NCBI GenBank assembly: GCA_004151065.3
Contig: NWUY0300008612.1
Span: 54,067-79,122, forward strand
Source of the DNA: Larix sibirica
Lineage: Eukaryota > Streptophyta > Pinopsida > Pinales > Pinaceae
Reading direction: 5' to 3'
Length of the DNA: 25,056 nucleotides
Every line of letters starts with the position of its first letter. Position 1 is the first letter of the stretch. Positions 19,183 through 25,056 of this stretch are shown piece by piece. Position numbers and translations under genes: made by a program. Under the pieces are notes generated by a model. It had not been told where the DNA came from and did no database searches. It saw only the letters and a list, made by a program, of their open reading frames with translations.

Positions 19183-19759
19183 ACCATCCATGCATAAACA
19201 AACATAAATTATAACATAGTTTCATCCATTAAACATTCATCAAAAACCATCATTATTTATTATTCACCAAAAAATGTTTTTTTGAGGGTCACCAGAAACC
19301 ATCATTATTTATTATTCATTCCCCAATAAGAACATAGCATTGCACGACTTTTACAATCTCCATGGATAGATATACCACAACTTAGACCTCAACTATTCTA
19401 TCCCTCCCTTTACAAATAACCAACCAATTGGATCTCTATTTCTCTAACCCCGTCCTATTTCCCTTCATGACATTTTATACAAATTACAATGGTTAGTTCT
19501 AACCACGTCAAGACGGTTACAACCCAACTGTTCTTACTCGAATGCATTGATATCATGCTTATATTTCACCACGTCCTATTGTACATTTCTTCACATTGAA
19601 TGTCCATCCATCTTCCATGCCAACTGGGGCTTCAAAAATGAAGGGGCCAATAAGCCCTGACCATAATCATTTCCTCTCCCTTGTATCAACTCTATTGTTC
19701 CACTGACCCTTAAATGAAGGGCCAACTCATTTCACTACCAGTAGGGGTTTAATTCAAAA
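19183..19759. other. Non-coding stretch downstream of the copia element
   Basis: AT-rich near the LTR, then pyrimidine-rich. The only repeat seen is an exact 23-bp direct repeat at 19244-19266 and 19296-19318. No gene is recognised. Confidence 0.5.
19244..19318. repeat. Exact 23-bp direct repeat, period 52
   Basis: AAACCATCATTATTTATTAT plus TCA occurs at 19244-19266 and 19296-19318. It lies about 60 bases past the copia 3' LTR. Confidence 0.9.
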
Positions 19760-21500
19760 TTACTCAAAATTTTCAACCCGTGGCTTCCATTTACCCATAA
19801 AAATATTAGTGCAAGTAATGAATGCTTGGGATTGCTCACTATATGGGATTGAGGGTTGTTTTCTCTCTAAGGTTTTCCACTTTGAATCTATAAATGATTC
19901 TATCCACTGCAGTGTAATATTGGAGGATTGGGTTGTAGGGAATAATTCTTTTATAGTCTTCTTGGAAGCTACTATAGCTTCATGGAGGGCATCATCTGAA
20001 ACTTGAATTTATTCATACTTATGATGCCGCTCCAGAGGATCAATCATATCTTGTGTCTCATGATGCATTTGTTCAATCATATCCTGCAACTCATCAATAG
20101 GCCTTTGTCACTATTCCAACAAGCCCATCCAATCATGCAACGTGGAGAAGTTGGCCCTGCTTTGATATGTAACAACATGAAGGTAGGTACGAGTTTCGTT
20201 GATCTTTGTCACCAAAGGAGGTAACCAAGCCAAGAGATCCTATTATTCATTCATCTACTGGCCTTGTATTGTGTTGAAATCAACCTACAAGGTATATGCT
20301 CTATCACACAACTATTTCTAGGAGTAGAGTAGCTCAACAATCTCCCACATACTTGAATGTGAGAAATCCTCTAGAAGCACACAATTATATAGTCAAAGTT
20401 TGGGTCACATACCTGTTATTTTCTAGAAAACAGCCTCCACATCTTGTTCCACAACTTTTCGAGTCTAGTGCATAGCATATTTGACTGCAAGTGATTCAAC
20501 TAGTTAGACCTCTATATGTTGATATGATTGTTGTGTCACTTCCTTCTCCTGCTCCACCCTAAAATTGCTCTACTCAAATTCAGAGGTGGATATGTGCATC
20601 ATGTGAATGATTTTCATAGTAGACCAGCTCTATAGATCCTATGAAGTAGAGGCAACACCACCCGAATGCATCCAAGTCATAGGATGTCCAATAGAAATTG
20701 AAGGATCTAACTTATTTGGATTCTATACTTCTACCTCTTCCTATGGTATTCTTACTTGATGTTGTTGCAAAATATGGTCATGTGTATCCTTGGTAAAATA
20801 TGAAGCCACATATGTGTGTTCCTTGCATATTCTCAATATTGCTTTGTCGTGCATCAAATCTTGTGCTAACTATTGTAGTTGTGCCATGATGGATAGAATA
20901 TATTGAGGGGAGGAGGAAGGGGTTCTCAAAATGATCTATGGAATTTCCTCCTCCCCACTTCCTCCATGGTCACCTTTGTAGGGGTGCTTACCTCAAATTG
21001 AAATTGTGTTGGAAGATTGGGAGGATGTGGGGGCTCATCATCTCCACCACCTTTATCTACTTGGACATATTACGGTGTGGACTATACAATTGGAGAAGCA
21101 ATATCGATAATATCCCTTGTGTCCTATTCATAAATCGTGTTGGGAGATGTGGTTGCAGGTTGATCGGTAGAAATAGGCTGTCTATGTCAGATTTCATGAG
21201 TGACCAGGACACTAGGAACCTCCTTTAAGGACCCAGACTTGTTATCATCGATGGTGATAACTAGGGTGAGAAAGAAATATTTCTCAAACTCTTGGAAGGA
21301 ATTGAGGGTCTCTGCATCCAATAGACTCAAGTCATGCTTGGCCAAAAATTCCTTCAATTATTGTAGAAAGGGGTATACTAAAGGAGTGGATCAATTTTCT
21401 GCATCAGTCATTGTGATAATTGCCATAGCTGTTGTGAATTCTAAGGAAATACAACCCATCACAACTTTAATTGGGGGATTCCCTATAAAAACTATGCTAC
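19760..21500 (-). pseudogene. Unrecognised decayed ORF, C-terminal part (helical, Gln-rich)
   Basis: Read on the minus strand, long pieces stay open in one sense. About 21480-21240 gives FIGNPPIKVVMGCISLEFTT, then PLVYPFLQ, a stop, LKEFLAKHDLSLLDAETLNS. About 21060-20960 gives YVQVDKGGGDDEPPHPPNLP. About 20890-20770 gives MAQLQQLAQDLMHDKAILRI. About 20095-19760 gives IDELQDMIEQMHHETQDMID, one TAA, then about 80 codons including LHEAIVASKKTIKELFPTTQ, ending at TAA (19760-19762). Gln, Glu and Leu spacing suggests helices, possibly coiled coil. I do not recognise the family. It follows the next feature in the same direction and may be the same gene. The low stop density over long parts argues for former coding function. 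A role in a retroelement is only suggested by the Gag further upstream. Confidence 0.5.
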
Positions 21501-21726
21501 CAACCCAAGATAAGATTTGAATTCCTTATTGGTTATCTAGGCTAATTTGAAATTGGAGAAGGATAGAATTGTAGGAACCTTAGGTGCATTTGAAGGTTCA
21601 ATCACATATCGATTTGGGCCCAAATTAGGGTATTCTTCCATAGCATCATATTTCCTTTTCTGCGTCACGTGCTCTTTTTCCATCGTCTATTTTTGCTGGG
21701 AATTCCTGGTGGTGATTTCAGGTAGT

Positions 21727-23010
21727 AGGCTATACCATTTTTGGTTTTAGATTTTCACACACCAAACCATTGGGAATGTACCGATCAAACATCTTCTCAG
21801 TTAAACAACAGGGGAGGGAACCAACCTTGGATATCTCAGGATCTACAACATGAGGTTGCAAAAATATGTTGTCCCTATACATCCCAAACCAAGTCTTCCC
21901 CGCATATGCATCCAACATAGCTTGGGGAATCCTCATAATAGGGGTGGTGACCAAAATCATGTGATTGTGACACTTCTCGAATGTGAAATCATTGAACACA
22001 ACATTTTGGGTATTGTTGCAACTCTTCCCTGACTCATTATACCATAAGGATAGGAGTCTCCTATCTACTACTAAACTCTCACCCTTTAAGAGGTTTCCAT
22101 TTCCACATGGAAAATGCCATCAGCAGGTATCCAAAAATAAAGTATGTGGAATCTACATATGCATTCGCGTAGGGTTGGAGAAACTCATCCTGGAGAAATA
22201 TACACCAGTTCACTTGAACTCCATGTACATAGAATTATGCCATAGAGAGAGCGTCCATGGTGCATTCACCCCTTGTATATTTCTGAATAACCCAGATGGA
22301 TATCAATTGGTATGCAATTTTGACCTATGGGTTGTTGATCAAATATATAACTGCTCCATGCTCACTTCTCTTGGTTCCATACCTCTTGTAGAGGTTGGGA
22401 TCATTTTTCTTTTGGACATGCTTTCTGCTTCATTAGTATGCCAATGGAACATCCTGACCCTCCATGGACATGCTAATCAATATGTGGATATTGTTGACAT
22501 GGATGAGGTAAGATCAATCCAACCATAGAGAGTGTCCATGCACCCTATTACTAAGGAGCTTGGTGCACCACTTGACCTCACCAATGGTGCCAAACATAGG
22601 CAATTCTCGTAGAACCACATAAGATTTGACTTGCATAGGTGTTCAATTGAGGGTTTCCATACTAATATCACCACTCCTATTTCTGATGGAATGTAGTTCA
22701 TGTACACCTTTTATTTCATGTCTAGAAAGAGGTTGTTCAAAATATCACTATCCACCAGCCGGGTGAGCTCCACTTTCCTGTCAAAGTTTCCCATAACCTA
22801 CACCCTTGGATCATAAAGATATGCCAACAATGATTCTTTGATTCCGGGGGATTCCTTTAACGCTGAATATTTTCTACCCAAATCCTTACCCATTGATATT
22901 GACTGTATTTGATACACAACTTGAATTACTAGTCTTGGTCTTGCACTGGAATTTTGACTACACTTTATGTAAATATTAGAGGGATCCAACATGATGATCA
23001 TAGAGTGCAC
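21727..23010 (-). pseudogene. Unrecognised decayed ORF, N-terminal part
   Basis: Minus-strand frames run in order. From 23010: MIIMLDPSNIYIKCSQ, then GRKYSALKESPGIKESLLAY, MGNFDRKVELTRLVDSDILN and YMNYIPSEIGVVILVWKPSI (about 22702-22643). Then MDTLYGWIDLTSSMSTIST (to about 22480). After a frameshift: NWCIFLQDEFLQPYANAYVD and YFIFGYLLMAFSMWKWKPLK. It ends with the 89-codon open part 21999-21730, containing IMRIPQAMLDAYAGKTWFGM and CCLTEKMFDRYIPNGLVCEN. The blocks read as a soluble protein with aromatic-rich segments. No RT, integrase, protease or transposase motif is seen. Position and direction match the downstream ORF and the Gag at the right edge. It may be an extra ORF of a large retroelement or a captured host gene. 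No function is proposed. Confidence 0.45.
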
Positions 23011-23785
23011 TACACAAAGTGAAAACTTAGGTGAAATTATGGACTTTTAACCATTCGACCATGTGCAAAGTGAGAATTGACGGGTTCATTTAATGAAATG
23101 TGTAGGAGATACCACACCATTCAGTCATTAATTAAGGAACTATTAATGATGATTTGAATCAGAGTGACCTCTAAACATGTCTAATTAATCATTAAAGACT
23201 CTCACCAACTTGAAATATCACCTAAATTACTAGATCTAGATTGATGGACAACAACAAAAAATCCGAATAGACTAACGATACATACATTTCCTACCCTTGA
23301 CACTTGCAGAACTTCAAGTCTCAATTGTTGGAACAAGAATGGAATATTTGAGATTCCCCGTGACCACATGGGTTGACATAACTAAACAAAAAAAATCAAT
23401 AGAGAAAATACATTATCTCAATCTCTTCAAAGTCAAGAATTGTATTTACTGCTGCTAGATAAACTTACACAATCTTCATCCTTCCTATGGGAAAGATCCT
23501 ACATTGATTGGCCATACAAAATTGGATAGGAGAGTACACCAATGGAGGGCTACCTATATCTCTCAAGAATTCTTAGGAAGAATATTAACATCGAACTTGA
23601 GATCCAACATGACATCCATGATATCATATCCATATACTTGAGAATCTAACCTAAAGTCCCTCTTGGTCCACTTCCTCTTTCTCCTTATGTATTAGTTTTC
23701 CTTTCATGAAGGTTGGCCGAGATTAGGTCCTCCTCCTCCTTAGTTCCAACAAGTGTTCGAAGGGTGTTTCGACACAAATTGTGTG
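23011..23785. other. No gene recognised
   Basis: Several ATTAAT-rich stretches around 23130-23200 and short minus-strand fragments (ANLHERKTNT near 23730), but no frame that can be assigned. It separates the unassigned ORF from the Gag-like segments. Confidence 0.4.
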
Positions 23786-24157
23786 TTAAGATTTCATCTT
23801 CTTCAAAAAATAGGTTAGCCAAAGGCTAATAAGCTTCTTAGAATTACTTGAGGATCCAACTTTTGATTTCTTTCCGCAACTCAAGAAGGATGTATTAGGA
23901 CCCATACTTCCATATCTAGATTTTTTTGCAATTGTGGGTGGTGAAGGGGGTTTCATATGTTGAAATATCTCACATGTAATTTTGAAAAATTCCCTTTGTT
24001 GAATGGGGTCTAACAATGGTTCCTTTGGACCTACTTTTTGAATATTTGGAAGCTTGAAGGAACTATTGTCATCACCTATGTGGGACTCACCATGAGTGAC
24101 ATCATTAATGGTAGTACCAAACATACTATTACCATCTTGAGGCTCTACGTTAATCAA
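23786..24157 (-). pseudogene. Unassigned open segment downstream of the zinc-knuckle Gag
   Basis: An open minus-strand stretch of 123 codons reads VEPQDGNSMFGTTINDVTHG, then GPKEPLLDPIQQREFFKITC, and ends in a Ser/Lys-rich tail. It lies about 40 bases beyond the stop of the knuckle-bearing frame and could be the Gag C-terminus or a Gag-protease linker after a frameshift. I see no protease active-site motif, so the assignment rests on position only. Confidence 0.4.
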
Positions 24158-24198
24158 GTTTGTTGTCTTGTTTATAACTATTTATTCCCATTTTGCAA

Positions 24199-25056
24199 TC
24201 AGCTATGGGAAATCTTGAGTAGTGTGGGTATTCCCCCAATAGTAAGAACACCATGACTGTTGAAGCAAAGGAAAATACCTAGAAACCTGATTTCCCTTGT
24301 TACAGTTGTAACATTGAATAAATTCACACTGGCCACATGTTCTCCCTCCTCTATAATCACCACCTCCTCCTCTCTTCCTTGAGGTTGTGTATTATCAAAC
24401 ACATAGGATGCAGGACAATCCAAACTTTTTTCTAACACGTCCAAGGCACTACATTTATACATGTCGTGGGTGGAAGAACCAAAAAAATTACAATACACAG
24501 TATTAGGTATAGAGAAACACTTTTGTAGAATAGGACAATGTCGAGGAGGATGCCCATAGGTTTTATAGATCTCACAATATTCTATAGATTGAGAGTTTTT
24601 CATATTTAGGAAAGGATGGTACTGTACTAGTCCATGGAAAAGAGTAGAAATACCAACTCGTGTGACTCCTAATGAGGATCTTAATGGTCATGGTCTTGGT
24701 GAGGAATTGAGAGAAGTCCCCCCTCTTAGCCTTGGACATTCAGAAACATGATGTCCTTTTGTCATACACGTAGTGCACCATACTTGTTCATGGCCTACCT
24801 TATGTAGGGTCAACTCATGGATATTTTTGGTTAACATAGCAATATGACTGTAGACTTGCTATAAATCAGGCCTTGTCACAGATACTGAAGTTCTATTATT
24901 CCCTAGATACTTATCCATAACCTTCATTTTTATAGCTTGCTCCAAAGTACTTTGGGGAGCATCAATGGTTTGTTGGGATAGGGGAATTCTTGTTATGTTA
25001 TGCAACAAATTTCCAAAAAGAGCATGAAAAGAGCATAAATAGATCAGAAAGAGTAC
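24199..25056 (-). pseudogene. Retrotransposon Gag with three CCHC zinc knuckles, open at the right edge
   Basis: The minus-strand frame enters at the window edge with LLHNITRIPLSQQTIDAPQ and TLEQAIKMKVMDKYLG, typical of the end of a plant Gag capsid region. Three knuckles of CX2CX4HX4C spacing follow. Knuckle 1 (24777-24736) has all four ligands, in the text CTTCMTKGHHVSEC. Knuckle 2 (24576-24535) has the second Cys changed to Tyr. Knuckle 3 (24492-24451) has it changed to Phe. Two stops interrupt the frame (near 24870 and 24690). The last 134 codons (24603-24202) are open, with an acidic stretch REEEVVIIEEGEH. A nucleocapsid role in RNA packaging is the family function. Its pol, if any, should lie to the left, but no RT or integrase is found there. 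Confidence 0.85.

Noticed and set aside
16267-19187. Target-site duplication around the copia element
   Set aside because: The bases before 16272 (CTCAAG) and after 19182 (ACCAT) do not match, so none is claimed.
21983-22528. 181-codon plus-strand ORF, the second longest in the window
   Set aside because: It is the shadow of the minus-strand coding-like frames. No domain is recognisable, and the minus-strand reading gives more coherent blocks running on at both sides.

Overview
The window looks like intergenic DNA from a seed plant with a very large, repeat-filled nuclear genome. A conifer or other gymnosperm would fit, but the sequence does not prove it. It is AT-rich, poor in CpG, full of broken retrotransposon reading frames, and carries a two-base N run at 7610-7611. 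I see no intact host gene, tRNA, rRNA or CRISPR array. Nearly every support is a decayed LTR retrotransposon, read as conserved protein motifs across stops and frameshifts. All percentages and counts are hand estimates.

Layout. (1) 151-1250 (+): truncated Ty3/gypsy pol (linker, reverse transcriptase, start of RNase H). (2) 1251-3859: no gene, but two clusters of a degenerate 32-bp tandem repeat (1384-1447, 2475-2634). (3) 3860-7609 (+): element A, a second gypsy lineage, with decayed gag, protease and the start of reverse transcriptase, ending at the N gap. (4) 7612-11790 (+): element B, the same family, with gag end, protease, reverse transcriptase, RNase H and integrase. Its first ~1.5 kb is far better preserved and about three times richer in CpG than what surrounds it. 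The 330 bases just before the gap in A recur at 9148-9477 at about 94% identity, sharing stop codons. (5) 11791-14150: post-pol region with a TG/CG-rich alternating tract and an antisense decayed reading frame (13800-12970) resembling plant-mobile-domain-type proteins. This is the place and orientation of the extra antisense ORFs known from Tat-lineage gypsy elements. (6) 14151-16271: nothing coding recognised. (7) 16272-19182 (+): a short Ty1/copia element with both LTRs, primer-binding site, gag and polypurine tract, but no integrase. Its 5' LTR contains a 382-bp piece of copia reverse transcriptase in place of 41 bp of LTR. (8) 19183-25056: mostly minus-strand decayed coding sequence: a Gag with three CCHC knuckles at the right edge, then about 3.2 kb of coding-like frames I cannot assign.

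The genes do not form a working pathway. They are layers of insertions, deletions and recombination between dead elements. The strongest leads are the chimeric element B, the LTR with an embedded reverse-transcriptase fragment, the 32-bp repeat family, the antisense ORF and the unassigned minus-strand ORF.
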